This document shows positions 1-7,871 of a stretch of DNA of 14,962 nucleotides, in pieces. The stretch spans positions 1 to 14,962 of the forward strand of contig CAYHZL010000082.1 in NCBI GenBank assembly GCA_964361075.1, read 5' to 3'. The translations under genes and the position numbers were made by a program. Below the pieces are notes generated by a model, which saw only the letters and a list, made by a program, of their open reading frames with translations, was not told the origin of the DNA and made no database searches. Each line of letters begins with the position of its first letter. Position 1 is the stretch's first letter. The DNA is from CAYHZL01 sp964361075 (GTDB lineage Bacteria; Bacteroidota; Ignavibacteria; UBA10030; UBA8401).

Positions 1-1918
1 ATTCCGTCTTTCTAATTTTTGAAGCGCTCAATCGCGGACTGCTGTATTCAAACGTTGTATAGCTCAGTCCATACCCAAACGGAAACAACGGAGTATTAGA
101 AATATCAATGTACTTTGAATTGTATTTTTGCTTCTCGTCCATAGGGCGACCGGTATTCTTATAATTGTAGTAGTATGGAACTTGACCCACTGTACGTGGA
201 AATGTTACCGGTAATTTTCCGCTCGGAGTATATTCACCAAACAATACATCGGCAATGGCGTTACCGGATTGCACACCGAGAAACCATGCTTCCACAATTG
301 CAGAAACATGTTCGGCAATCCATGTCACCGCAAGCGGTCTGCCGTTCATCAATACAACAACAACAGGTGTACCTGTTGCCTGTATTGCTTCCACAAATTT
401 TTCTTGCTTACCCGGAAGAGTGAGCGAAGAACGACTTGCCGCTTCACCGCTCATTTCTGCTGCTTCACCAACGACAACAATAACAACATCGGATTTTTTT
501 GCGATGGAAACTGCTTCATCAAATCCTTTTGTGTCATTCCCAACAATATCGCATCCTTTCGCAAAAAGAATTTTGGTGTCTGAAGAAACAGTTTTTGTAA
601 TCCCATCAAGAACAGTAACAACATCAGACGGACGACCTTGTTGATGCCACGGTCCGAGTGGTTCCTCCGTGTTATTTGCAAGTGGACCAACAACAGCAAG
701 AGTTTTGATTTCTTTTTTGAGCGGCAGAATATCTTTCTCATTTTTTAAAAGCACGATCGATTTTCTTGCAACATCCCGCGTTGCTGCAATATGTGCGGCA
801 TTGTAAATATCTTTTTTTTCTGCTTCCGGACTTGCATTGCGGTACGGATCAGCAAACAAACCAAGTCTGAGCTTCACACGCAGAATACGGCGCACTGCTT
901 CGTTCAGCGTTTGCTCTGATACTTTTCCTTCTTTCAATAATTGGGGAAGATGTTTTCGATAGACTCCGCCTTCCATATCCATATCGGTTCCGGCATTCAG
1001 CGCAAGCATTGCACTTTCTGCATCGTTGGCAGCAACGCCATGAGTATGCATTTCGGGAATTGAAGTCCAGTCGCTCACAACAAATCCGTCGAAGTGCCAC
1101 TCTTTTCGCAGCACATCGGTCAGCAAAAATTTACTTCCCGTGCTCGGCACACCGGCAATTTCGTTGAACGATGACATTATTGTTGCCGCTCCAGCATCAA
1201 CTGCCGCTTTGTATGGAAGAAGATATATTTCTCTCAGCGTTCGTTCAGACATATCAACAGTGTTGTAATCTCTTCCGCCTTCCGCTCCGCCGTACGCAGC
1301 AAAATGTTTTGCGCAAGAAAGAATTGTTCCTTTCTCACCATACGAATTTCCTTGAAATCCTTTCACACGCGCCGCTGCCATTGCAGAACCTAAATACGGA
1401 TCTTCGCCGGAACCTTCTGCAATTCTTCCCCATCGCGGATCTCGTGCAATATCTACCATCGGCGCAAATGTCCAATGAACGCCGGCAGCCGCAGCTTCAA
1501 TTGCTGAAATTCTAGCTGACTTCTCTACTGCTTGCGGATCCCAACTGCTTGCTTCCGCCAGCGGAATTGGAAACGTTGTTCTGTAACCGTGAATCACATC
1601 GTATCCGAACAGCAAAGGAATTTTCAAACGCGACTGCTCAACTGCAATCTTCTGCATTTCATGTGTATTTGTGGCGCCATGAACATTTAAGAACGAACCG
1701 ACCTTTCCTTCTTTCACTAATTTTTGAAATTCATTTTTCACAGTTCCTGCCGATGGTCCTGTTTCATAATTTCCACTGTACTGTGTGAGCTGTCCAATTT
1801 TTTCATCCAGCGTCATCAGTGTAAGAAGCGAATCAATTTTTTGTTCAATGGTATTGTCTTTGCTTGATGCAAGTAAAAGTGTTGAGCAAAGAAAAATGGC
1901 AAAGATAATTTTTTTCAT
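1..1918 (-). CDS. bglX: BglX-type GH3 beta-glucosidase, 3' end cut by the window edge
   Basis: This is a retaining exo-acting beta-glucosidase of glycoside hydrolase family 3, expected to release glucose from beta-gluco-oligosaccharides in the periplasm. The frame runs from ATG at 1918 through 639 codons and leaves the window still open. Residues 1-19 form a signal peptide (MKKIIFAIFLCSTLLLASS). The (beta/alpha)8 domain (about 25-350) shows GEDP at 171-174, CAKHF at 202-206 and FVVSDW at 279-284, with D283 as the expected nucleophile. The alpha/beta sandwich (about 385-618) shows GEAAEMSGEAASR, with E492 a candidate acid/base, and ends in LFPFGYGLSY. Only the C-terminal fibronectin-like domain seems missing, since family members usually have about 740-765 residues. 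It lies downstream of the transporter gene across a 319-bp gap containing a hairpin. The family is certain; the substrate linkage is inferred from the neighbouring GH16. Confidence 0.95.
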   Translation of the reverse strand, partial: MKKIIFAIFLCSTLLLASSKDNTIEQKIDSLLTLMTLDEKIGQLTQYSGNYETGPSAGTVKNEFQKLVKEGKVGSFLNVHGATNTHEMQKIAVEQSRLKIPLLFGYDVIHGYRTTFPIPLAEASSWDPQAVEKSARISAIEAAAAGVHWTFAPMVDIARDPRWGRIAEGSGEDPYLGSAMAAARVKGFQGNSYGEKGTILSCAKHFAAYGGAEGGRDYNTVDMSERTLREIYLLPYKAAVDAGAATIMSSFNEIAGVPSTGSKFLLTDVLRKEWHFDGFVVSDWTSIPEMHTHGVAANDAESAMLALNAGTDMDMEGGVYRKHLPQLLKEGKVSEQTLNEAVRRILRVKLRLGLFADPYRNASPEAEKKDIYNAAHIAATRDVARKSIVLLKNEKDILPLKKEIKTLAVVGPLANNTEEPLGPWHQQGRPSDVVTVLDGITKTVSSDTKILFAKGCDIVGNDTKGFDEAVSIAKKSDVVIVVVGEAAEMSGEAASRSSLTLPGKQEKFVEAIQATGTPVVVVLMNGRPLAVTWIAEHVSAIVEAWFLGVQSGNAIADVLFGEYTPSGKLPVTFPRTVGQVPYYYNYKNTGRPMDEKQKYNSKYIDISNTPLFPFGYGLSYTTFEYSSPRLSASKIRKTE

Positions 1919-1942
1919 ACGTAATACTCTTATGTGAATGTG

Positions 1943-1978
1943 ATAAAATAAAAACTGTCAGGTAAAATTTCTGACAGT
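1943..1978 (-). terminator. Hairpin with T-tract just ahead of bglX (terminator, attenuator or operator)
   Basis: Read on the minus strand, ACTGTCAG and CTGACAGT form a perfect 8-bp stem around a 9-nt loop (1954-1961 with 1971-1978), followed at once by TTTTATTTTAT. This is the shape of a Rho-independent terminator, and it is directional: the plus strand has no T-tract after the stem. It ends only 25 bases before the bglX start codon. It could stop read-through from the transporter gene, act as a leader attenuator for bglX, or be an operator dyad. The sequence alone cannot decide between these. Confidence 0.55.
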
Positions 1979-2003
1979 ACAAAGAAATATATATTTAGTC
2001 GTC

Positions 2004-2120
2004 CCTTAAAAAATGCGAGTGATGCCATGAGTGTAATACAATGATTCAGAAATAATTCAAATTTTCACGTTCTTGATAAACAAACTCATGGCATCACTTT
2101 GTAAATAAGACTTTTTAAGG
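2004..2120. repeat. Foldback element in the gap between the transporter gene and bglX
   Basis: Two nested pairs of inverted arms are visible. The inner arms are perfect over 15 bp (AGTGATGCCATGAGT at 2018-2032 and its complement at 2084-2098). The outer arms are 9 bp (CCTTAAAAA at 2004-2012 and TTTTTAAGG at 2112-2120). The spacers between outer and inner arms differ in length (5 and 13 bases), and the central loop is 51 bases with no gene. It may be a short non-autonomous mobile element, or a long hairpin at the end of the transporter transcript, since T6 follows the inner stem on the minus strand. Confidence 0.6.
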
Positions 2121-2183
2121 TTCAACTATTTATCAATTTTCCATGTTCTATCCCTTTGGAAAATATAAAGTCATTTTTCATTC

Positions 2184-2198
2184 AACCCTCGAAGGGTT
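2184..2198. repeat. Short palindrome downstream of the transporter gene
   Basis: AACCCT-CGA-AGGGTT forms a 6-bp stem with a 3-nt loop, about 40 bases past the stop codon of the sugar transporter. It has no immediate T-tract, so terminator function is weak. It resembles the AAACCTT-N-AAGGTTT palindromes inside the 10459-10601 element and may be a degenerate relative. The rest of the 1919-2237 gap holds no recognisable gene. Confidence 0.4.
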
Positions 2199-2237
2199 TG
2201 CGGTTTTTTATGAACGACTCTTTAGTAATGTCTTTTA

Positions 2238-3560
2238 TTAGCTTTTTGCTAATTGGTAACTCGGAATATGTCCTTTTATTCCGTAATACATAATGTAGAG
2301 ATAGCAGATCACCGGAATAAAAAAAGCGTGATGGATTCCGATTGTGTCTGCGAAATATCCTTGTAGCAGAGGAATTAACGCGCCGCCGACAATTGCCATG
2401 CACAAAATTCCGGAACCTTGACCGGTGTGCTTGCCAAGTCCATCAACACCAAGTGTGAAAATTGTTGGAAACATGATCGAGTTAAATAATCCGACGGAGA
2501 GCAGCGCCCACATGGAAATCGAACCGGAAAAAATCATTGATACAATAACGAGAGTAGCAGCAACAGCGGCATTGAATGCCAGCACTTTTCCTGCTTTCAA
2601 TTTTTGTAACACAGCAGAACCGATAAAACGTCCGACCATTGCGCCGCCCCAATAAAATGATAAATATTTTCCGGCAACTTCTTCTTTCAGTCCGCCAATG
2701 GATGGTTCTTTCATAAAGCTCACTAAAAAACTTCCGATGGAAACTTCGCCGCCAACATAGACAAAAATGCCGAGCGCACCGAGCAATAAATGTTTATATC
2801 CCCACGCACTTTTATGTTTGTCATCATAACTTGCGCCGCCATCGGAAGAACCGACAGAACTTGCTTCGATAGCAGGTAGTTTGAAGAAACCAATAATTGC
2901 CGCGATAACAAATAATGAAGCTGCAAGCCACAAGTATGGCACCTGCACTGAAGCAGCTTCGGCAAGTTGGTATTGCGAAAGTTCTGCGCTATTAAGCTGC
3001 ACCATTTGTTCCGCACTTAATGTTGCAATAGAAAGAATAAGGAATGAACCAAAGAGCGGAGCGATTGTTGTTCCGAGCGAGTTGAATGCTTGTGTTAAAT
3101 TCAACCGGCTCGATGCAGTTTCCGGTTTACCGAGAATTGCAACATACGGATTTGCAGAAACTTGCAGCAGTGTAATACCCGATGCAAGAACAAACAGCGC
3201 AGCAAGAAAGAGAGGATACGAGCGTTCGCCTGCAGCAGGGTAAAACATCAGACAGCCGATTCCTGCAATAAGCAACCCGACAACAATACCGCGCTTGTAG
3301 CCGATTTTTTCTATGATGATTCCCGAAGGAAGCGACACGATAAAATACGCTGTGAAAAATGTAAATTGAATTAACATTGATTGAGTGTAGTTCAGCGAAA
3401 AAACACTTTTCAAATGTGGAATCAAAATATCATTCAGGCAGGTAATAAACCCCCACATAAAAAAAAGCGATGTTAACACTGTAAGTGCGGGAGTATAATT
3501 TTTTTCCCCGTCAATGAGTGTTGTTCCGTTTACTGCGATTGAAGGTGCTGAAGCAGCCAT
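2238..3560 (-). CDS. FucP/GluP-type MFS sugar:H+ symporter
   Basis: This 440-residue inner-membrane carrier belongs to the fucose-galactose-glucose:H+ symporter branch of the major facilitator superfamily. About 22 polar residues precede the first of roughly 12 hydrophobic segments. The motif CLNDILIPH at 41-49 matches the E. coli FucP region with its proton-coupling aspartate, here D44. The motif LLQVSANPYV at 131-140 has Q133 where FucP has a glutamate (E135); this pattern is typical of glucose/galactose carriers, so glucose is more likely than fucose. RLNLTQAFNSLG (152-163) is another family signature. The start is 51 bp after the stop of the ExoI-type GH3 gene and is preceded by an AGGA-like site. 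The inferred role is uptake of glucose released by the two flanking GH3 enzymes. Confidence 0.93.
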   Translation of the reverse strand: MAASAPSIAVNGTTLIDGEKNYTPALTVLTSLFFMWGFITCLNDILIPHLKSVFSLNYTQSMLIQFTFFTAYFIVSLPSGIIIEKIGYKRGIVVGLLIAGIGCLMFYPAAGERSYPLFLAALFVLASGITLLQVSANPYVAILGKPETASSRLNLTQAFNSLGTTIAPLFGSFLILSIATLSAEQMVQLNSAELSQYQLAEAASVQVPYLWLAASLFVIAAIIGFFKLPAIEASSVGSSDGGASYDDKHKSAWGYKHLLLGALGIFVYVGGEVSIGSFLVSFMKEPSIGGLKEEVAGKYLSFYWGGAMVGRFIGSAVLQKLKAGKVLAFNAAVAATLVIVSMIFSGSISMWALLSVGLFNSIMFPTIFTLGVDGLGKHTGQGSGILCMAIVGGALIPLLQGYFADTIGIHHAFFIPVICYLYIMYYGIKGHIPSYQLAKS

Positions 3561-3611
3561 TGTGTTTTTCCTATTTGTACTGTTGGTGAAGTGTACGTTG
3601 ATACTGCAAAA

Positions 3612-5465
3612 TTATTTTGAATTAAGTGAACTCATATTTTTGTACGTTAAACCAAATCCGAAAGGAAACAACGGATCGTAATTGTGATCGCCGATGTTGA
3701 TCGGAATCTGTTTCATAGTTTTAGGCCACGAATGCGGAAGCTTACCTGTCGGCGCAAAATCTCCGAACAGTACATCAGCAATGCCCTGACCTTCCGTGCC
3801 CGGAAGCCATGCGGCAACGAATGCGTTGCTACTTTTTAAAGCTGCATCAATAATCATCGGTCGTCCGGAGAAAAGAAGAACGACAACGGGCATTCCTTTT
3901 GCTTTCATACTTTCAATAAGTGTAATATCTTTTTGCGACAAACTTAAATCTTCTCTGTCGCCAAACATTTCAGCATACGGTTCTTCACCAACGACAACCA
4001 CACCAATATCAGCACCATCACAACCGCTGCCATCAAGTGAGTATGTTACGTTGGTCTCTTTGGTTACTGTGTTCTTTATCGCTTGAAGAATTGTCGTTCC
4101 GCCGCTGATAACATTACCGCTCTTTCCTTGCCAATTAATTGTCCAGCCGCCGCATTGCATACCAATACTGTCTGCACCTTTTCCTGCTACATGAATTCGT
4201 TTCATATTTTTTGAGAGCGGCAAAATATCGTTGTCATTTTTTAAGAGTACTAACGACTGGCGAACTGCTTCGCGTGCAACTTCTCTATGTTCTTTCGAAC
4301 CGATTTTTGCCGTCAAATTTTTATCAGCATAAAGATTTTCAGAGATGTTCATTGCATACTTCACAGTTACTATTCGCCGTACGGCATCATCAATCCGATT
4401 CATCGAAATTTTATTTTCAGCAACAAGCTGCTTCAGCATGGAAATAAATTCTGTATAATTATTTTTCTGTCCCGCTCCGTTGGGAATCATAATCATGTCA
4501 AGTCCGGCGTTGATTGATTGTTCGATATCGCTTTTAAAATCGTTTGAAAGTTGATCGATAGCAGCCCAATCAGAAACTAAAAATCCTTTAAACCCAAGTT
4601 CATTTTTTAAAACGTCTGTCAATAAATATTTATTGCCATGCATCTTTATACCATTCCAACTGTTATACGAAACCATAATTGATAGAGCGCCTGCTTTCAT
4701 TGCTTCAACATAACCCGGCAGATGAGTTTTTCGAAGCGCTGCCTCATCACATTCTGTATTGCCCTGATCTTTTCCGTTCGTTGTTCCGCCATCACCCATA
4801 AAATGTTTTACACATGCAAGTATTGAAGTCTTATCGGATAATTTTTCGCCTTGCATTCCTTTTACATACGCCGCACCAAGCTGCGCAACCAGCGCCGGAT
4901 CTTCTCCGTAGCTTTCGTAGGTTCTTCCCCATCGCTCATTGCGCGCAACAGCAACACACGGTGCAAAATCCCATTGAATACCGGTGCCTCTAATTTCTTC
5001 AGCCGTTACATGCGCAACCTTTTCGATTAATGCAGGATTTCTTGTCGCACCTAATCCGACGTTGTGTGGAAAAATGACAGCGCCATCAACATTGTTGTGT
5101 CCGTGCACGCCATCAATGCCGACAATAATCGGAATTTTTAATCGGCTGTTTTGTGAAAGTTTTTGAAATGAGTCATACACATTCGCCCAACCTTGCGCTG
5201 TAATAGACGGAGGTTCGGAATTACCGCCCCATAGAATAGAACCAATCGAAAACTTTGCAACATCTTCGGTGCTATTTTTTATTGCATCGTAATCAACCTG
5301 CGTTATTTGCCCGACCTTTTCATCGAGTGTCATCAGTGTGAGAAGCGAATCAACTTTTGCTTCAATAATCTTATTCGCAGAAGTTGGTTGTTGTGCAATG
5401 CTTGCTGATGTAAAGAACAATGTGAGCAAGAATGCAATCGCGTATACTACAGTATTATTTTTCAT
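3612..5465 (-). CDS. ExoI-type GH3 beta-glucosidase / exo-beta-glucanase
   Basis: This is a 617-residue GH3 enzyme of the branch that contains barley beta-glucan exohydrolase ExoI, which removes glucose from the non-reducing ends of beta-1,3-, beta-1,4- and mixed-linkage glucans. A signal peptide covers residues 1-25 (ending ASIAQ). The barrel domain has GEDP at 187-190, CVKHF at 218-222 and FLVSDW at 295-300, giving D299 as nucleophile. In the second domain GGWTINWQG (439-447) carries a tryptophan, W441, at the place of one of the barley substrate-clamp tryptophans. GEEPYAEMFGD (493-503) places E499 at the acid/base. The protein stops after LFPFGFGLTYKN without a FnIII domain, normal for this branch. 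It has no T9SS tail, so it is probably periplasmic. It forms a tight pair with the transporter gene. Confidence 0.95.
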   Translation of the reverse strand: MKNNTVVYAIAFLLTLFFTSASIAQQPTSANKIIEAKVDSLLTLMTLDEKVGQITQVDYDAIKNSTEDVAKFSIGSILWGGNSEPPSITAQGWANVYDSFQKLSQNSRLKIPIIVGIDGVHGHNNVDGAVIFPHNVGLGATRNPALIEKVAHVTAEEIRGTGIQWDFAPCVAVARNERWGRTYESYGEDPALVAQLGAAYVKGMQGEKLSDKTSILACVKHFMGDGGTTNGKDQGNTECDEAALRKTHLPGYVEAMKAGALSIMVSYNSWNGIKMHGNKYLLTDVLKNELGFKGFLVSDWAAIDQLSNDFKSDIEQSINAGLDMIMIPNGAGQKNNYTEFISMLKQLVAENKISMNRIDDAVRRIVTVKYAMNISENLYADKNLTAKIGSKEHREVAREAVRQSLVLLKNDNDILPLSKNMKRIHVAGKGADSIGMQCGGWTINWQGKSGNVISGGTTILQAIKNTVTKETNVTYSLDGSGCDGADIGVVVVGEEPYAEMFGDREDLSLSQKDITLIESMKAKGMPVVVLLFSGRPMIIDAALKSSNAFVAAWLPGTEGQGIADVLFGDFAPTGKLPHSWPKTMKQIPINIGDHNYDPLFPFGFGLTYKNMSSLNSK

Positions 5466-5523
5466 TGGCGGAAGAAATTAGTTTGGATAGAAGCTATATC
5501 TTTATCTTTTATTGTAACTACTT

Positions 5524-5675
5524 AGTTCTCACTGAAAAAGTCATTGCGAGCGAGTGTTTTTTATGAGCGAAGTTCCAACGGAATGCCTTCGGCACAATCT
5601 TTTCTTCAAATTTTTAAGATTGCTTCGGCAAAAAACGCCTCGCAATGACGCGCAAAGAGTATTTCAGTGAGAACT
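5524..5675. repeat. 152-bp MITE-like element with perfect 14-bp terminal inverted repeats
   Basis: AGTTCTCACTGAAA at 5524-5537 is repeated as an exact reverse complement at 5662-5675. Inside lies a second perfect 11-bp pair, GTCATTGCGAG (5540-5550) and CTCGCAATGAC (5639-5649), then a smaller AATCTT/AAGATT pair (5596-5601, 5616-5621). ACTT immediately flanks both ends (5520-5523, 5676-5679), and the longer AACTACTTAG occurs at 5516-5525 and 5672-5681, overlapping the ends. This fits a short non-autonomous element with a target duplication. There is no reading frame of note. The GTCATTGCGAG core resembles palindromes dispersed in many bacterial genomes. Confidence 0.7.
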
Positions 5676-5748
5676 ACTTAGCGTGGCAAATTATAAATTC
5701 GTTCGCCGCGGCGAATCACTCACTCTTTGCTTTTCCACTTTTGTAAAC

Positions 5749-5867
5749 ACGACCCCCTCTCTTTCTCTCCCCCTGTTAGGGGGAGAGGACATATTCCCTC
5801 CCCTGCGCGTTTTTTGCGTCCCGCGCTTTCTGCGGGAAAAGGGGAGGGATAAAGGGTGGGGTTGTTT
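5749..5867. repeat. Multi-hairpin GC-rich intergenic repeat downstream of the GH16 gene
   Basis: The segment is built from nested inverted arms. CTCTCCCCCT (5765-5774) and AGGGGGAGAG (5778-5787) form a perfect 10-bp stem with a 3-nt loop. CCCTCCCCT (5796-5804) pairs with AGGGGAGGG (5840-5848) around an inner TCCCGC/GCGGGA stem (5819-5824, 5832-5837). The outermost arms, around 5749-5756 and 5859-5866, are near-complementary. There is no T-tract after the stems, so it looks like a dispersed repeat more than a terminator. With 5524-5675 it accounts for most of the 434-bp gap 5466-5899, which has no gene. Confidence 0.6.
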
Positions 5868-5899
5868 TCGCTGAGCAATTATCTTTTTATTTATTGAAA

Positions 5900-7687
5900 T
5901 TATTTTTGCACAACCATTTTTTTTGTTTCGGAAAAATTACCGGCGCTTAATCTGTACATGTAGATACCACTGCTTAGTTGAGCATTGGCAAGCGAAAAGT
6001 GATAGTCATATTTTCCCGCCGACTTCAGTTCATTCACTAACGTTACAATCTCTCGTCCTATTGAATCAAACACTTTCAATGAAACATGATTGGTAACTGG
6101 TAACTGATAACTGATCACTGTTGAAGGGTTGAACGGGTTGGGAAAGTTTTGAGACAATTCAAACTCTTTTGGTAACACATTGTATTGCTGATTGATGCTT
6201 GAAGGTGTTTTTGAAATAATAATTCCATTGATAATCGGCTGGTCAATCCAACTGGAGAAATGAATATCGAGTATACCATCGCTCACAATAACATTGTTCA
6301 CCTTCTTTTCATAAGCGGTATTTAAACCGGCAGTAACAAACAAATCAAACTTTTGTAATACCGGTTTCCCTTCGAGACTTACATCAAACACACGCTTGCC
6401 TGCTGACGTAAAATAATTTTCTGCCATCATGAGTGTAACATCATAGGAACCATTCGGCACACGCACTTTGTATTCGGCAGCGCCTGATAATTCCGCGCGA
6501 TATATTTCAGGTTCCGATGTCCCGGCTATCGGCAGTGAAATTGAATACGCTTTCTTTGCTCCTTCCATCCATCCGTATTCTACACTTGCATTCCATTCTT
6601 GATCGGCAAAATAATTACCAAGGGCATTACCGCCGCAATTAATTTTAACCGGGAACGACAGTGGTTTTGATTTTATCAACACGACATTTTTAACGGGAGA
6701 ATTATTTTTGGCAAAGCGATCCTTAATATTTACCAACACAACATTTTTAATTGCTGCAGTATCATAATTTGCAATAGTCAAAAAAACAGTTTGTGAATCA
6801 GGTTGTAATTTTGCAATCAGAACCGGCATGCCTGAAATAATATAATGTGATGTATCTTCAACGGAAGCCGGATCAACTTCTTCGGTAAAATGAATTCTTA
6901 CGCCTTCAACTTCTGCTCGTCCATAACTTATTGATGGTCCGGTGTAATCGTTAAATCCTGTCGCATTATCTTTTGTTAAACACAAAATCAAATTGCCATC
7001 TTTGAATACAGCGTTGTCTTGAATAAAATCGCTCCCGTTTCCGTTCCACGTGTGTGTTGCTTTCGCCCAACGAGTTTGATCCCATGAATTAAAATCATCT
7101 TTCCATTGAGGTGTAAAATTATTTCCCGTTCCGACACTTCCCGCTCCTTCAGTGTGCGATGCATAACTGACCCAATCATAATACGCGAAACCAGGCAACA
7201 CATTTTCATCCCATTGTCCGACCCATCCCGGATATTGTGGATTCCAAACATTCATCATTATTTTTTGCGGATACGTTAACGCTTCGATGTGTGCACCTGT
7301 CTGACGGTGAACTTCTGTTCCTTCAACAAACCAAGCGACATACTTTGGCGTCCATTCAAATGCGTAGGTATGAAAATCGGAACTTGGATTAAAGGATGTT
7401 TGATAGTGGCTTACATGGTTCACTTGTCCGGGAGTAATCGGATTGAATTGAACATCATCCGAATAGCGGCCAAGAATTTCGATATCAATTTCATTCCATG
7501 GAGTGTTTGCACTATCATTATATGTAAAGAAAGAAGACAAGGTTCCTTCGCGCAGCATAGATTTCATGCGTATTTCAAATCTGCCGTATTTATATGTACT
7601 TTTCGTACGGTATTCCGCACCTTTATAAATTTTGGTTTGCGCGGAAAGAAAAATTGGAATACACAATAGAAGAGCGATTGTTTTCAA
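5900..7687 (-). CDS. Secreted, circularly permuted GH16 beta-glucanase with malectin-like and T9SS domains
   Basis: This enzyme is predicted to cut mixed-linkage (1,3-1,4) or beta-1,3-glucan internally, outside the cell. Counting from a TTG start at 7687 (595 residues), KTIALLLCIPIFLSAQ is a signal peptide. The GH16 core contains the catalytic NEIDIEILG (E66, D68, E70). The strand segment WKDDFNSWDQTRWAKATHTW, which begins ordinary lichenases, comes after the core at about 195-214, as in Fibrobacter succinogenes glucanase. An Ig-like domain (about 255-338), a malectin-like domain (about 344-492) and a T9SS sorting domain (about 506-595) follow. An ATG at 7879 opens the same frame, but its 64 extra residues translate a dispersed repeat (VIPAKAGI) and precede the signal peptide, so I reject it. 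The start is the uncertain point. Confidence 0.88.
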   Translation of the reverse strand: MKTIALLLCIPIFLSAQTKIYKGAEYRTKSTYKYGRFEIRMKSMLREGTLSSFFTYNDSANTPWNEIDIEILGRYSDDVQFNPITPGQVNHVSHYQTSFNPSSDFHTYAFEWTPKYVAWFVEGTEVHRQTGAHIEALTYPQKIMMNVWNPQYPGWVGQWDENVLPGFAYYDWVSYASHTEGAGSVGTGNNFTPQWKDDFNSWDQTRWAKATHTWNGNGSDFIQDNAVFKDGNLILCLTKDNATGFNDYTGPSISYGRAEVEGVRIHFTEEVDPASVEDTSHYIISGMPVLIAKLQPDSQTVFLTIANYDTAAIKNVVLVNIKDRFAKNNSPVKNVVLIKSKPLSFPVKINCGGNALGNYFADQEWNASVEYGWMEGAKKAYSISLPIAGTSEPEIYRAELSGAAEYKVRVPNGSYDVTLMMAENYFTSAGKRVFDVSLEGKPVLQKFDLFVTAGLNTAYEKKVNNVIVSDGILDIHFSSWIDQPIINGIIISKTPSSINQQYNVLPKEFELSQNFPNPFNPSTVISYQLPVTNHVSLKVFDSIGREIVTLVNELKSAGKYDYHFSLANAQLSSGIYMYRLSAGNFSETKKMVVQK

Positions 7688-7710
7688 AGTAATGTATTGA
7701 AATAAATAAT

Positions 7711-7792
7711 CCTCGCCGCAAGCAGCGAGGTATTTGTCATGCCAGCGTACGCTGGCATCCAGATTATGGATTCCGGCTTTCGCCGGAATGAC
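7711..7792. repeat. Double-hairpin dispersed repeat (the VIPAKAGI repeat family)
   Basis: A near-palindrome CCTCGC...GCGAGG (7711-7730) is followed by a perfect 20-bp palindrome with half-site ATGCCAGCGT (7739-7758) and by ATTCCGGC-TTTC-GCCGGAAT (7770-7789); GTCAT and ATGAC close the pair (7736-7740, 7788-7792). This is the widespread bacterial repeat whose translation gives VIPAKAGI, as it does here. It lies just upstream of the GH16 start. A hairpin at 7801-7830 carries the GTCCCGAAGGGATC mini-repeat. Together they fill much of the 314-bp gap between the GH2 and GH16 genes. Confidence 0.8.
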
Positions 7793-7871
7793 GACGCAAG
7801 TCCCGAAGGGATCACTTTGTGACATCGGGGTATTGAACCCAATAGAGAATAAAAAAACGGGGCTCACCGCT

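Noticed and set aside
255..644. Open frames on the plus strand near the left edge
   Set aside because: The minus strand carries a continuous GH3 frame with all expected motifs across this region.
1862..1918. Lipoprotein signal in the BglX-type GH3 (AIFLC near the start)
   Set aside because: The cysteine is at residue 11, in the middle of the hydrophobic segment and too early for a lipobox; a signal peptidase I site near residues 17-19 fits better.
1979..2003. Bacteroidota-type promoter ahead of bglX (TATATTTC resembling TAnnTTTG)
   Set aside because: One base is off in the -7 element and no TTG is seen at the expected distance, so the match is too weak in this AT-rich stretch.
5765..5787. 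Perfect 10-bp hairpin after the GH16 gene as a Rho-independent terminator
   Set aside because: No T-tract follows on either strand and the hairpin is part of a larger set of nested repeats.
5516..5870. CRISPR array
   Set aside because: The repeats are inverted and nested and occur once each; there are no regularly spaced direct repeats and no cas genes.
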